Below are positions 50,023-60,481 of a stretch of 64,000 nucleotides of DNA, piece by piece (positions within the stretch are counted from its first letter, which is position 1; each line of letters starts with the position of its first letter). This DNA is from a bacterium. GTDB lineage: Bacteria > Orphanbacterota > Orphanbacteria > Orphanbacterales > Orphanbacteraceae. The stretch is from assembly GCA_025782575.1 (NCBI GenBank), contig JALGYY010000017.1:671892-735891 (forward strand), given 5' to 3'. Position numbers and translations under genes: made by a program. The notes under the pieces were generated by a model. That model searched no databases. It had not been told where the DNA came from and saw only the letters and a program-made list of their open reading frames with translations.

Positions 50023-50343
50023 GATGACTCAAAACGGGCTCAGGGAGCGATCGGAGGGTCAGAAATGAAATAATTCCAGTTGAAGAGCCTGGGAGAGGTT
50101 CCTCCGGTCATCCTAGCATGGCGCATGTGGGCTAAGCGATTTATGTCTCAACAATGTGTCAATCATTATTTTGAGAAAAGTGAGATTTTGGAGAGATACT
50201 TTCGTGAGATCGGGCAGCTCGATTCTGGCCCCCGACCACCGGCCGAAGCGGAGTACTCGTCCAATATCAATGACTGAAGATGTGACCCCGTTGTTGCCGG
50301 GCGCTTACTTGATGAGAGTCCGCTTCCTGACCCCTCACCGACC

Positions 50344-51612
50344 TCAGGCGAGAACTTCCTCAAGCGGCTTCGGGAGCTCCGGACCTGCCACGGCGAGGGA
50401 GTAGGCGTCCGTCCGGAGGAGCCGGCGGGCCACGGTGAGAACGCTTTCTCGATCCACGCTTTCGACCAGAGCTTTATATTGCTTCAGATAGTCAGGACCG
50501 AGATTGTAATACTCTTCATTCAACAGAAAAGCGGCGATCCCTTCGTTTGTTTCGAGCCGGAGGGGAAGACTGTCGATCAGGAATCGCTTGGTATCCGCCA
50601 TCTCCATTCTGGTCACCTTTTGCTGCCTGATTCGATCGATCTCTTCGAGAACGACCTGCACCGCTCGTCCCACATGATCGGGGCCGACACCGCCGGCGAC
50701 CACGAACGGCCCCGCGCCAACCGAAGGACGGAACCCGCTCCCCACATAGTAAGCGAGACCTTCTTTTTCGCGGATCCGCGCACCCAGTCGTCCTCCGATG
50801 CCGAAGGCGCCAAGGATCTGATTCATGACGACCGCATTGTAGAAGTCATCGTCCAGCCGGGGAATCCCGACGTACCCGAATTGAAAGTCGTTCTGCGACT
50901 TATCCTTTAATACTTTCGTTTTGATCCGAATCCTGTTCGGTGTATGAGCATCGGCCACAGCCGGCGGAAAGGGATCCCCCTTTGCTTTCCAGTTTCCCAG
51001 AATCGTCTTTACCCGGCGAAGGGTCTCTCGCTCATTGATGTCCCCGACAATGACCAGTATGCCGCCGTTCGGATGATAGTGGTCGGCATGGAAGCGGGCG
51101 ATATCCCGGCGGGTAATACGACTCACGCTCTTCCTCGTTCCGCTGGAAGACCGCCGATAGGGATGGGCCGGCCGGTAGAGAGACTGTCGGAGCATCCTCC
51201 CCGCCACCGCTCTCGTGTCATGGTCGTCTTCCTGAATCCCGCTCACGATCTGACCCTGAATCCGCCTGAGGGCGGGCATCGGGAATGTCGGCTCCACTAT
51301 CATCTCACGAAAGATCCGAAGGAGCTTCTCCAGATCGCCTCTCATCATCGATCCGAGAAGAATCGTGGCATGCGCATCCACAGCCACATCAGTTTCAGCG
51401 CCGACAAAGTCGATCCAGTCGGCTATCTTCTCTCCGCTCCGCTTCTTCGTCCCTTCTTCGAGCAGCAGCCCTGTTAAGAGCGCCGTCCCTTCCTTGTCAC
51501 GCGGATCGTGCACAGAACCCGTATGCAGGCAGAGCCTGACCGCCACAGCCGGACTGAGAGGATTGGATTTCACAATTACCCGGAGCCCGTTCGAGAGAAC
51601 CTCCCGCCTCAT
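50344..51612 (-). CDS. M16-family peptidase-like protein lacking the zinc motif (probable non-catalytic partner)
   Basis: M16 fold motifs (LSNGLRVIVKSNPLSPAVAVRLCLHTGSVHDP, YHPNGGILVIVGDI) but TALLTGLLLEEGT in place of HxxEH. Confidence 0.85.
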   Translation of the reverse strand: MRREVLSNGLRVIVKSNPLSPAVAVRLCLHTGSVHDPRDKEGTALLTGLLLEEGTKKRSGEKIADWIDFVGAETDVAVDAHATILLGSMMRGDLEKLLRIFREMIVEPTFPMPALRRIQGQIVSGIQEDDHDTRAVAGRMLRQSLYRPAHPYRRSSSGTRKSVSRITRRDIARFHADHYHPNGGILVIVGDINERETLRRVKTILGNWKAKGDPFPPAVADAHTPNRIRIKTKVLKDKSQNDFQFGYVGIPRLDDDFYNAVVMNQILGAFGIGGRLGARIREKEGLAYYVGSGFRPSVGAGPFVVAGGVGPDHVGRAVQVVLEEIDRIRQQKVTRMEMADTKRFLIDSLPLRLETNEGIAAFLLNEEYYNLGPDYLKQYKALVESVDRESVLTVARRLLRTDAYSLAVAGPELPKPLEEVLA

Positions 51613-52913
51613 CCCCTTCCTCCCTTCCCGTTTCGCCCGGGAACATAGGTTCCGACCGTACGGTTCCTGCGTCGCAGAATCTCCTGTCCGAAGTCCCGAA
51701 CCTGGGCGGCCGTAACCGCTTCGATTCGCTCGCGGAAAGTCTCTACAAATCGGTGACTCTGAATCGTCTCGAAATAGCCGAGCTGATGAGCGATCTCCGT
51801 GACCGAATCACTCTGAAATACCGACATGGCTCGAATCTGATTCTTCGCTTTTTCAAGCTCCCGTTTCGTTGGTGTCTTCGATGCGACCGAATGCAGAACA
51901 CGGAACAGCTTCTGCTCCAGTTTGGCGAGTGAGACTCCGGCAGCTGCCGTTGCCGAGAAGTAGTAGAGAAAGGGATCGCGCGTCGGGATATAGAATGATC
52001 GGATACCCGTAGCGATCCGCTTGTCTACGAGTTCCTTGTAGAGGGGTGAGCTCTTTCTTACATCGCCGTCGTAACTCCAGATGCTGGTCCCCTTGGCACC
52101 CCCGATAATGGCATCGAACAGCAGCAGGCAATAGACGTTCTCGTCATTCACGGACGGAGCACGATACGCGACATGCAGATAGGTGGTGGAACCGCCCCCC
52201 TCGATCGAGACGCGCCTCTCCCCCTGTTGAGGCATTTCGGGCGTTCGATAGAGATCGGATCGTTCTCCGGAGGGGATCCCTCCGAACAGCCGTCTGATCT
52301 TCTTCATGGCTCCCACCGGGGAGAAGTCACCCGCCACTACTAGAGTGGCGTTCGAAGGGACATAGTGTTCACGATAAAAGTCGACCATATCCTGATGAGC
52401 CATCCGCTCTACATCCGGCTCCCAACCGACCGTAGGCCATCGATAGCCATGGGAACTGAAGACCGACGCCGTCACCTCTTTATCCAGAATCGACTCGGGA
52501 CTGTTTTCGCCCATATGGAGTTCAGAGAGAATAACCGAACGCTCTGACTCAAACTCGGCGGCATCAATCACGCTTCGGGACATGCGTTCCGCTTCGAGTT
52601 CGAGCGCCAGACCAAGATGTTCTTTCGGGAGCGTTTCAAAGTACGTGGTCTGATCGATCCACGTGTATCCGTTCCAGTAGCCTCCCCTCTTTTCGATCAG
52701 GCTCTTCATGTCTTCTTTGGAGAACTTGCGAGTCCCCTTGAAGTTCATGTGCTCCAGCCAGTGGGAGATCCCGGTGATGCCCGGCCGTTCATAGGAGGAA
52801 CCTACTTTATACCAGCACCAGACGCTTACGATCGGGGCGGTTCGTGCCGGCTGGAGCAGTACTTTCAGACCGTTCCGGAGCGTATGTTCGATCAGCTCAG
52901 TCTTCGGACTCAA
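51609..52913 (-). CDS. M16-family zinc peptidase (processing-peptidase-like)
   Basis: GISHWLEHMNFKGTRKFSKEDM (HxxEH), YVPSNATLVVAGDF; ATGA overlap with both neighbours. Confidence 0.93.
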   Translation of the reverse strand: MSPKTELIEHTLRNGLKVLLQPARTAPIVSVWCWYKVGSSYERPGITGISHWLEHMNFKGTRKFSKEDMKSLIEKRGGYWNGYTWIDQTTYFETLPKEHLGLALELEAERMSRSVIDAAEFESERSVILSELHMGENSPESILDKEVTASVFSSHGYRWPTVGWEPDVERMAHQDMVDFYREHYVPSNATLVVAGDFSPVGAMKKIRRLFGGIPSGERSDLYRTPEMPQQGERRVSIEGGGSTTYLHVAYRAPSVNDENVYCLLLFDAIIGGAKGTSIWSYDGDVRKSSPLYKELVDKRIATGIRSFYIPTRDPFLYYFSATAAAGVSLAKLEQKLFRVLHSVASKTPTKRELEKAKNQIRAMSVFQSDSVTEIAHQLGYFETIQSHRFVETFRERIEAVTAAQVRDFGQEILRRRNRTVGTYVPGRNGKGGRG

Positions 52914-55027
52914 CGAACGACCGCCTTCCCCAGGCCGACATTTCCGGCCTGATCGGTGACCCTCAGGATAATCACCTGCTCCCCTTCCCCATCCGCTTCA
53001 ACGGTAAACGAAAACTCCTCCTGTTTGGAATCGTAGATCTCATCGGCAGGGTCGACGGCATGCCATTCTTCGGCGTTCAGGGAATACTCCGCCCGGAGAA
53101 GAGGGCTCGATTCGTCCGTGGCCCGTCCCTTGACATTCACCCGGCTCCCCTCCCGCCTAGCCCCGAGCTCCATAACGCCCGGCGCCGTATTGTCCACTTC
53201 AAACTGGGAGCTCACCTTGGAACCCTCGAGAGCCGTCGCTTCGGGATTCGCTCCGATATCCTTTGCCACCACTCGCACCCGGTACACGCCGTCAGGCATG
53301 GAGCGGGTGTCCCACGAGTAGTAATTCATCTTCAGATCTTCATCGAACAGTTTCCAGTCCACATCACCTTCCGCCCGATAGAAGACATCGTAAATCAGCT
53401 TGTCTCCATTCTCGTCGGCAGCCTCCCATCGAAGAGTACGAATCGCTCTCGTCCAGAGTTCGAGCGCCTTGCCGGGACCGGAGTCGCTCAACTGCACGGG
53501 GTAATACTCGATTCGCGTACCATCGGAGAGGACCTGGTGCATCGTCTCCGGACGGGGATCGGCGGGGCCGTCGAAGAAATTATTATCGGCGTGCACGACG
53601 TTCACGCTGAATACCCTCGGCGCCAGGTTATGTTCTTTGAAAGCCACTTTCACTCGATCGACCCGGGGGGTGGCGCTCCCGTTTCCACTCAGTTCGGCGC
53701 GCCATTGCAGAAAGCGGCCCGCCGGGGATCGAATCGCACCACCATCATCCCCTGATCCGATCTCTTCCCAGTCAGCCCAGGTGTCGTCAGGCGATTCCGT
53801 GTTGCCCGTCCGCGTCGAGAAAGTGACGGATGTCTTGCCCGGTGTCTCCCCCCACCACCGCAGCTTCCCCCACTTCGCCAGGTTGATCACGTCCTTCGTC
53901 TCAGATTCGTATGTTCCTTCTTCGGCGTAACCAGCGGCGAGATGATAGATTGCCCCCTGGTTTCCTGTCCCGATATAGACAGATCCGCCGGTCCGGCAAA
54001 GCGTCAGCAGCTGGGATTCACTGATCTCTTCCAGATCGGTTCCTTCACCCTCCGGCGAAATCCGGACGAGCTTGCCGGGAGTTCCCGTACCGGCCAGGAG
54101 GTTTCCGTCCCCTTCTGAGATAATCGTAAACAGATACTCGGCTTCGGACTGCCAGAGAAGATGAACCGCACCGTTCGGATCGATCCGATAGATGAGACCT
54201 TTTTTCCCGCTCTCCGACACCCCCCCGTTTCCATTGGAATTCTTTTTCTTCTTCGATGATTCGTCCCCCGCCACAGCAACGTAGATCGTACCGTCTTCCA
54301 TAGCGACGATGTCACCGACTTCATCGCGAGGGGAATCGAAGATCACACGCGCCTCGCCCGATTTGTCGATCGACATCACGAGGCCGTTCCCGTCGCCGCC
54401 AAGAAGGAGGCGTTTTCGTGGATCGTCCCAGATCAATGTAAGTGCGTTCGTCTCCGGCGAGTCGTAGAACAGTTCCCCGTTCCCGCTACGATCGATCTTA
54501 TAGATCTTGCCCCGCTCCCCCGTGCCCGCATAAAGGGTTCCAGAATCATCGAATTCGAGCGACCAGATGTAATGCTCCGGCGAATCGAAAAAAGTGCGGG
54601 ACTCTCCATTCTTGTCTATCCGGTAGATCACTCCATCCGGGGATGTGCCCGCGTAGAGCTCGCCGTCCGGCCCCAACTCGAGAGAGAGAATGTCGAACTC
54701 AATCGAGTCGAACAACAGTTCGGTCTTACCGTCCGAATCGACTCGGAACACCTTTCCTTCATCCCCCGTGCCGACATAAAGATTGCCATCGTCGTCGGCA
54801 ATGATGATCCATACATAATATTCTTCGATTTCGCCGAATTCATCGAGCGAAGGAGCCAGCTCGAGGGTACCGAGAACGCCGATGGTGATCCCGTTCGCCT
54901 CCCCTTCCGAAACATCATCCCGGCCTGAAACAGTCCAGAACGCCGTCTCGACAGCAGAAGCGGAACCCCCTCCGAACAAAAGCAGAAAAAGACCGGCGAG
55001 AGCGATCGGTCGCAACCGTTTATTCAT
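52910..55027 (-). CDS. Secreted beta-propeller protein with Ig-like C-terminal region
   Basis: Signal peptide; about 42-aa repeats of the form LYxGTGxxGxIYxIDxxGxxxxxFDSPE; C-terminal VYRVRVVAKD and VILRVTDQAGNVG. Confidence 0.75.
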   Translation of the reverse strand: MNKRLRPIALAGLFLLLFGGGSASAVETAFWTVSGRDDVSEGEANGITIGVLGTLELAPSLDEFGEIEEYYVWIIIADDDGNLYVGTGDEGKVFRVDSDGKTELLFDSIEFDILSLELGPDGELYAGTSPDGVIYRIDKNGESRTFFDSPEHYIWSLEFDDSGTLYAGTGERGKIYKIDRSGNGELFYDSPETNALTLIWDDPRKRLLLGGDGNGLVMSIDKSGEARVIFDSPRDEVGDIVAMEDGTIYVAVAGDESSKKKKNSNGNGGVSESGKKGLIYRIDPNGAVHLLWQSEAEYLFTIISEGDGNLLAGTGTPGKLVRISPEGEGTDLEEISESQLLTLCRTGGSVYIGTGNQGAIYHLAAGYAEEGTYESETKDVINLAKWGKLRWWGETPGKTSVTFSTRTGNTESPDDTWADWEEIGSGDDGGAIRSPAGRFLQWRAELSGNGSATPRVDRVKVAFKEHNLAPRVFSVNVVHADNNFFDGPADPRPETMHQVLSDGTRIEYYPVQLSDSGPGKALELWTRAIRTLRWEAADENGDKLIYDVFYRAEGDVDWKLFDEDLKMNYYSWDTRSMPDGVYRVRVVAKDIGANPEATALEGSKVSSQFEVDNTAPGVMELGARREGSRVNVKGRATDESSPLLRAEYSLNAEEWHAVDPADEIYDSKQEEFSFTVEADGEGEQVIILRVTDQAGNVGLGKAVVR

Positions 55028-55067
55028 ATCTAAAACTCCAGTGCCGCGAGCGATGCGGCCCCATGGT

Positions 55068-56825
55068 TCAATGCGCTTTCCGGTCCACGGTAATCGGAAG
55101 CACTTTGCACCCTGTGATGACGAAATCGAAGGAATAACTCTCTGAGGCTACCACGGCGCCGCTGCTGAACGCTCCGTCGTCGGAGTGGTGGCCATCTGTG
55201 AATACCGACAGGACTGATCCTGGCAATCGGGGCATGGATCGCCCGTCGATTGTCGCGCCGGTCGAGCTGTCGAAAAGCTGGCAGTAGATTCGGTCATTCG
55301 TCCGAAACCCCTTCATGATGGCGACCAGACCTTCCATCGTCTTCGCGCTGAATCGATTGGGATCCCGCTTGTTGTCATAGACCTCCGACGCCGCCGCGTC
55401 ACAGACCCGGAGAAGATAGTTGCCGTCCGGGAGATCGTTCGGGAGATCCAGCTCGATCGGTATCGACTCCGTCTCACCCCGATAATGCCGGATCATGACC
55501 GAACCGTGAATCGTCTGCCCCGGCCGAACATCGGCCCGATCGATATCCATCGATTCGATATGTGCTGTCCGGCGTCCATCGAGAACGGATACATGAATAT
55601 CCACTTTCTCCAGCTCAGTTCGGACCACCGGGCTGTTGCCCAGAATCTGTATGGGAAACGCCACGTCCCCGGCCGCCTCGGACATCGCTGCCGGCGAACT
55701 GTAGACATTCTCGAGATCGAATGGTTCATGCCCATCCCAGAAATAGGTGGTGCGGATATGAATGGTGCCGTCCCCCCAGAGTTTCTCCCGATGGCCGATG
55801 GAGTTTCGGGTCGCCCAGGCGGCGAGTGTGGGAGTGAGTGACTTATGTTTCAGGGCACGGTAGTGGAACTGATCGCTCCTGACCCCGGGAACCTCCACAG
55901 TAACAGTAACGGGAATCGTCTCCGCTTCCACCGAGAGGTCGCCGGCAATCGCCGTCCGCCTGTCCTGGACCATGGCGCCTACAGTCTCGATGGGCGAACC
56001 GATCTTGAAAGAGAGCCCGCGGCTCGGCATGACGGTATGGATCTCAACAGATACAAGCGGCCAAGTCACACTTCCTGACTGGAAAAACGGATGGCCGAAT
56101 GCAACGAGTCGCTCCCCGTCCACCCAGGTGATCGTTCCGATCGCCGTCAGATTGGCGTCCCCCGACAACAGTCGGACACCAACGCCCGCGCCGGGTAACG
56201 GCTCCCATCCGGACCCGCTTCCGCTTCCGCTGCCGTCGCCTACGCCCCCGATAGTCGTCACCATCCCCTGTTCCAGGAAGAAATCTTCGATCTCCCCTGC
56301 GATTTCAGGTGCGAAACCGGAGACGGCGATGGGGGTGGCGATCGGGCGGGGTCTCCCGCTCATCTCATGCAGGTTCAGCCGGGCCAGGTTATCGTAATCC
56401 TGCTTGAGGGATGCCTGCGTCTCTTCGGCCGCATACCGGTCGAGAACATCGACCATTTCACCGATCGGCGTCACTCCCGCAAGCGGAATCCGCGCTCCCG
56501 ACCAGGCGAACGCCAGCGCACCGGCCATTCGCCCGTCGATGTAGACTGGTGAGCCGCTCATCCCTCCGGCGATCCCGGAGAGTTCCGTGCCGAGCCCGGA
56601 GACTCGCACAAGGATCATGTCGCCGGCCGAGCCCCTGCCGTGAATGACATCGACTACTTCAACCTGAAGCGTATCGATACGAGTCCCCTCGACAACAGTG
56701 AGCGCATAACCGGACATGCCTCGTCGGAGCTCATCGACACCGATGAACGGACTATCTTCGGAAGCGCTGGCTATCGCAGTGATGAACAGCCCCGCGAGCA
56801 GGACCCTGATCAAGCTGAATGTCAT
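55068..56825 (-). CDS. SpoIVB peptidase S55-domain-like secreted protein
   Basis: Start at internal ATG 56825 (MTFSLIRVLLAGLFITAIASA); LSGIAGGMSGSPVYIDGRMAGALAFAW resembles the S55 catalytic Ser region. Confidence 0.72.
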   Translation of the reverse strand: MTFSLIRVLLAGLFITAIASASEDSPFIGVDELRRGMSGYALTVVEGTRIDTLQVEVVDVIHGRGSAGDMILVRVSGLGTELSGIAGGMSGSPVYIDGRMAGALAFAWSGARIPLAGVTPIGEMVDVLDRYAAEETQASLKQDYDNLARLNLHEMSGRPRPIATPIAVSGFAPEIAGEIEDFFLEQGMVTTIGGVGDGSGSGSGSGWEPLPGAGVGVRLLSGDANLTAIGTITWVDGERLVAFGHPFFQSGSVTWPLVSVEIHTVMPSRGLSFKIGSPIETVGAMVQDRRTAIAGDLSVEAETIPVTVTVEVPGVRSDQFHYRALKHKSLTPTLAAWATRNSIGHREKLWGDGTIHIRTTYFWDGHEPFDLENVYSSPAAMSEAAGDVAFPIQILGNSPVVRTELEKVDIHVSVLDGRRTAHIESMDIDRADVRPGQTIHGSVMIRHYRGETESIPIELDLPNDLPDGNYLLRVCDAAASEVYDNKRDPNRFSAKTMEGLVAIMKGFRTNDRIYCQLFDSSTGATIDGRSMPRLPGSVLSVFTDGHHSDDGAFSSGAVVASESYSFDFVITGCKVLPITVDRKAH

Positions 56826-56860
56826 GCCATTCCTTTCGCGGGCAGGGCCGCCAGGGATTC

Positions 56861-59197
56861 TTATCTCACACCAGGAGGATCGAACTTCCCGTTCAGGTTC
56901 CAATCCACCCAGATCGGGTTCGTGAAGGCGACCGGACGAACCGACTCCCCATTCGGTCCGACCGCGATCGGATCGAGCGATCTCCTGCCGGTGACCACCG
57001 CTACCAGCCATGTATCCTGATAGATTGCCACGCTCTCCGTGATCCGAACATGGGTGGGATCGCCGCCGCCGTCTATCTGTTTTTCGGCCACCACTCCCCC
57101 ATTCCCGAATATGCGGAGGCGGTCCAGATGAATCCAGCCGGGGGCATCGATCTCTACTACTAGATCAACGAGGCCGTCGCCGCCGGCCAGCAGATCCCCG
57201 GGCTCCCCCCGTCCATTGGCGGTCATCTGCAGCAGCGGACCTGTAGACACGGACAGGCGGCCCGATCGGAGCGCCTCCGCGAGCGCCTCCGGACTCGGGT
57301 CGTTCCCCCGGAGGTCGACGTAGTTCTTCGGGAGTCCGATTGTGCCGGGATCGAGACTCTTTACTCCCGAGTTCCCCGTGGCGAACAGCCGTTTGCCGAG
57401 GTTCAGCAGGTGGAACCAATCCTGGAGCACACGGGAAGCTTCGTCCAGCCCCCCCAGACTGACCACTTCGATCAGATCGAAATCGTAACTCTCTTCCACA
57501 TTATTCGTCAGTCCTGTCGAAGGGTCGAGGCCGATCGCTCCGAAGTAGCCGTTCGCGGGATCTCTCGGCGAGTGAACGTGGACGAGCGGCTTCGACTTGA
57601 TATTTCGGAAAATTCGAAATAACTGGGTAGGTGACTTCCCTTCCGGACCGCCGGAACCGACAGATCCGACCGCCCCTTCGGGAGTGACCGGGAAGAGACC
57701 GAAGCGCCCCACACTCGTCAACCGAACCTCTTCGCCGCCAATGACAAGGGGAGGTCCATTGTTGTTCAAGCTGGGCTCATCGTGCACGAAACCCTGGTCG
57801 GCGATCACAATAATATCGAGCCCGGCCGCGGCCGACGCGGCCTTCAGTTCTGAGAGCGTGATCGGACAATCGAGACTCGCGATCGTATGTTGATGGAGAT
57901 CAACCGACACGAGATCACCGGGATCGATTTCACGCTTGAGATAAAAAGTAAGCGAGAGCGAATCGCCCGGATCGATTTCAATTTCCTGTGAGTGGACAGA
58001 GAACTCGTTCCCGGCTGTCGCGGTCAGCCGGTAGTCCCCTTTGGGAAGGCGGATTCGTCCGGACCCGGTAGCCGTGCGTACGCGATCGATCGGAGGGAAA
58101 CGACCGGGGGTAGCCGGCATCCTTGAGCCATCCATCATGCGGACGATGACTTCGCCGGCGAGAACGCCCCCCCCACCTTTTTCGATCTGGAAACGGACTT
58201 CCCCCTGCTCGGGAAGTCGAAGTGAGATCTCCCGAGATTGCTCGAGAGCCGCATTGAAGCTTTTCCACCGTCCTGTCGCGCCACCGGGATAGCAAGCGGC
58301 GGCCTTGTAGAGCCCCGGCTCCAGTGGTGCCCGGAACCGGCCGTCGGCATCGGTTCGAGCGTAACCGATGATCCCTTTTTGAGAGCGTATCTCCACCAGA
58401 GCGCCGGCCGCAGGGCCCCCACCGCCGTCCCCGATCACCCGGCCGAGAACCGGCACCGTGCTTCGACCGGAGACTTCGGAGTACAGGGTGATGAGATCGC
58501 TATCCCAGACGTAGAACTTGCGCCGGAGGGTGGTCGTACTCTTTGCGCGCACTCCGAATGGTCTGATCGGGAGGCTGACCGAGCCTTCCATACGAGGCTG
58601 TACCGTCAGGGCGTTCGACGAGTACCAGCCATAACAGACATCTTCTGACCAGAAGAGAATAATCGGGGAATCCGGCGAAGGCTCTTCCGCCGCCGGCTCT
58701 CCCGAACCGAGAAAACCGAAATGTGGAAGAAACGGTATCGTCAGGCCGAGTGCGAATCGGTCAGCGGTGACGACATCGGCCAGATCAGTTCGGAGATCGT
58801 TTCCGAATTCGGTAGTCACCGAAACAAAAGGATCTCCCCCGTGAATCTGATAGGTCGTCGTGATCCTGACCTGGTCGTTCCTGCTGTCTACTCCCATGAG
58901 GCGCACACCGGCCCTGCCATCACCCTGAAAGATTTCCATCGAGTCGTAACGAGCCTGGCGGGGAAAATCGTCGTTCAGCGCGAGAACGGCCTGCCCCCAG
59001 GAGTCTTCTTCGCCGACGGGCGCCGCGTCGATGATCCAGCCACCGCTCCGCGCGGCGCCGAGAGGATGGTCGGGCGCGCTCACCACCACGCGAATCAAAT
59101 TATTCTCCAGGAGTACATCCCCCGGACGGCTCATGGCGGCAGGTCCGTGAAGCAGATCGGATTGTGTCTGGATCACGCGGACCGTGGGGGCCGCCAT
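56861..59197 (-). CDS. CehA/McbA-like PHP-domain metallohydrolase; coding probably extends upstream through a signal peptide to about 59290
   Basis: VDLHQHTIASLDCPITLSELKAASAAAGLDIIVIADQGF (PHP motif); in-frame signal-like NGPIPVLTLIILAVLLASGNS precedes the called ATG. Confidence 0.78.
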   Translation of the reverse strand: MAAPTVRVIQTQSDLLHGPAAMSRPGDVLLENNLIRVVVSAPDHPLGAARSGGWIIDAAPVGEEDSWGQAVLALNDDFPRQARYDSMEIFQGDGRAGVRLMGVDSRNDQVRITTTYQIHGGDPFVSVTTEFGNDLRTDLADVVTADRFALGLTIPFLPHFGFLGSGEPAAEEPSPDSPIILFWSEDVCYGWYSSNALTVQPRMEGSVSLPIRPFGVRAKSTTTLRRKFYVWDSDLITLYSEVSGRSTVPVLGRVIGDGGGGPAAGALVEIRSQKGIIGYARTDADGRFRAPLEPGLYKAAACYPGGATGRWKSFNAALEQSREISLRLPEQGEVRFQIEKGGGGVLAGEVIVRMMDGSRMPATPGRFPPIDRVRTATGSGRIRLPKGDYRLTATAGNEFSVHSQEIEIDPGDSLSLTFYLKREIDPGDLVSVDLHQHTIASLDCPITLSELKAASAAAGLDIIVIADQGFVHDEPSLNNNGPPLVIGGEEVRLTSVGRFGLFPVTPEGAVGSVGSGGPEGKSPTQLFRIFRNIKSKPLVHVHSPRDPANGYFGAIGLDPSTGLTNNVEESYDFDLIEVVSLGGLDEASRVLQDWFHLLNLGKRLFATGNSGVKSLDPGTIGLPKNYVDLRGNDPSPEALAEALRSGRLSVSTGPLLQMTANGRGEPGDLLAGGDGLVDLVVEIDAPGWIHLDRLRIFGNGGVVAEKQIDGGGDPTHVRITESVAIYQDTWLVAVVTGRRSLDPIAVGPNGESVRPVAFTNPIWVDWNLNGKFDPPGVR

Positions 59198-59299
59198 CGA
59201 ATTCCCAGAGGCGAGAAGAACGGCGAGAATAATCAGGGTGAGGACCGGAATCGGGCCGTTACGCCGGCCTCGACATGCAACATGAATCAGGGAGATGGG

Positions 59300-59980
59300 T
59301 CAGTTCCTCCCACGCAGCAACATGAACCGGACGAGTTGAAGCGCCGCCATCGCCGCTGCCGCCACGTAGGTCAGTGCCGCGGCTGTGAGTACTTTCTTGG
59401 CGCCGACCATCTCATCCATCGAGAGATAGCCTCCGGTCTCCAGCTGAACGAGCGCCCTCCGGCTGGCATTGAACTCGACCGGCAGAGTGACCACATGAAA
59501 GAGGACCGCGAACGCGAACAGTAGAATACCGATATCGATGAGAATCGAAAAATGGGAAATGAAGCCGATCAGGAATAGCGGGAAAGCGAGCTTCGATCCG
59601 ATATTCGCGAGGGGGAAGACGTTGTGTCGCAGATTCAGGGGGAAATAACCTTTGCCATGCTGCAAAGCATGCCCTACTTCGTGGGCGGCCACACTGATCG
59701 CCGCAATCGAGGACGAACCGTAGTTCCCCTCGGATAGTCTGACTCTCCTCGACCGGGGATCGTAGTGATCAGTCAGAACGCCGGGGACGGATTCGACCGG
59801 CACCTCCATGATCATGTTTCTCTGCAGGATACTCGCCGCTACTTCCGCGCCGGTCCGTCCCGCACTTGTTCTGACCTCCCCATACTTTCTATAGGTCGAG
59901 CGAACTTTCTGCTGCGCCCACATGGAGAGCAGGAGAGCGGGTATCAGTAGGAACATGGTAGAATCAAAAAAAAGAGGCAT
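59300..59980 (-). CDS. YugP-like membrane zinc metallopeptidase
   Basis: MPLFFDSTMFLLIPALLLSMWAQ..., AAISVAAHEVGHALQHGKGY (HExxH), multiple TM helices; start at internal ATG 59980. Confidence 0.88.
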   Translation of the reverse strand: MPLFFDSTMFLLIPALLLSMWAQQKVRSTYRKYGEVRTSAGRTGAEVAASILQRNMIMEVPVESVPGVLTDHYDPRSRRVRLSEGNYGSSSIAAISVAAHEVGHALQHGKGYFPLNLRHNVFPLANIGSKLAFPLFLIGFISHFSILIDIGILLFAFAVLFHVVTLPVEFNASRRALVQLETGGYLSMDEMVGAKKVLTAAALTYVAAAAMAALQLVRFMLLRGRN

Positions 59981-60131
59981 GTTGTCCTTCCTTCCAGAAC
60001 GCCGGAACGGCTTCCCGATATTCACCGCTTGAAGAGACACCCGGTTCCAGGTTTCCGCCTCTATCTTATTTCATAGCAACGGTGATCGGAAATTGCAAGG
60101 CCGCGGGGAAGGGGGATCCATGGCAAAAAGA

Positions 60132-60162
60132 GAAGCGATCCCCTCTGAACAGGGATCGCTTC
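60132..60162 (-). terminator. Rho-independent terminator downstream of the 60263-60481 gene
   Basis: gaagcgatccc/gggatcgcttc perfect stem; reverse strand continues ctcttttt. Confidence 0.8.
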
Positions 60163-60262
60163 CGGATTTCAATCGCGTTTCGAGCCGGTGCGAAGAGGTT
60201 CTGGCGCTGCCCGTATCAGCTCACAAAAGGGAGCTTGAGTGAGCCGGTCAGGCCGGAAACAA

Positions 60263-60481
60263 TCAGACTCTGGTCTTTTCCTTGGCGTGGGAGGCTTCTG
60301 TCACCTCTTCGCCTGTCCAGCCATCCTGGAACAGCTCGTCCAGCCGGTCCTTGGAGAACCGCCACTGCCCACCGATCTTCAGCCCCGGGATCTTCTTCTC
60401 TTTCGCAAGCTTGTAGAGTGTCGCCCGCGTAATATGCAGGTAATCCGCAGCCGCACCGACGTCCAAAATTTCCTTCGCCAT
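60263..60481 (-). CDS. Excisionase/MerR-type helix-turn-helix DNA-binding protein
   Basis: ILDVGAAADYLHITRATLYKLAKEKKIPGLKIGGQWRFSKDRLDELF. Confidence 0.9.
   Translation of the reverse strand: MAKEILDVGAAADYLHITRATLYKLAKEKKIPGLKIGGQWRFSKDRLDELFQDGWTGEEVTEASHAKEKTRV

Noticed and set aside
52910-55027. DNA tandem repeats in the propeller gene
   Set aside because: Repetition is at protein level (about 42-aa blade units) and is explained by the beta-propeller fold.
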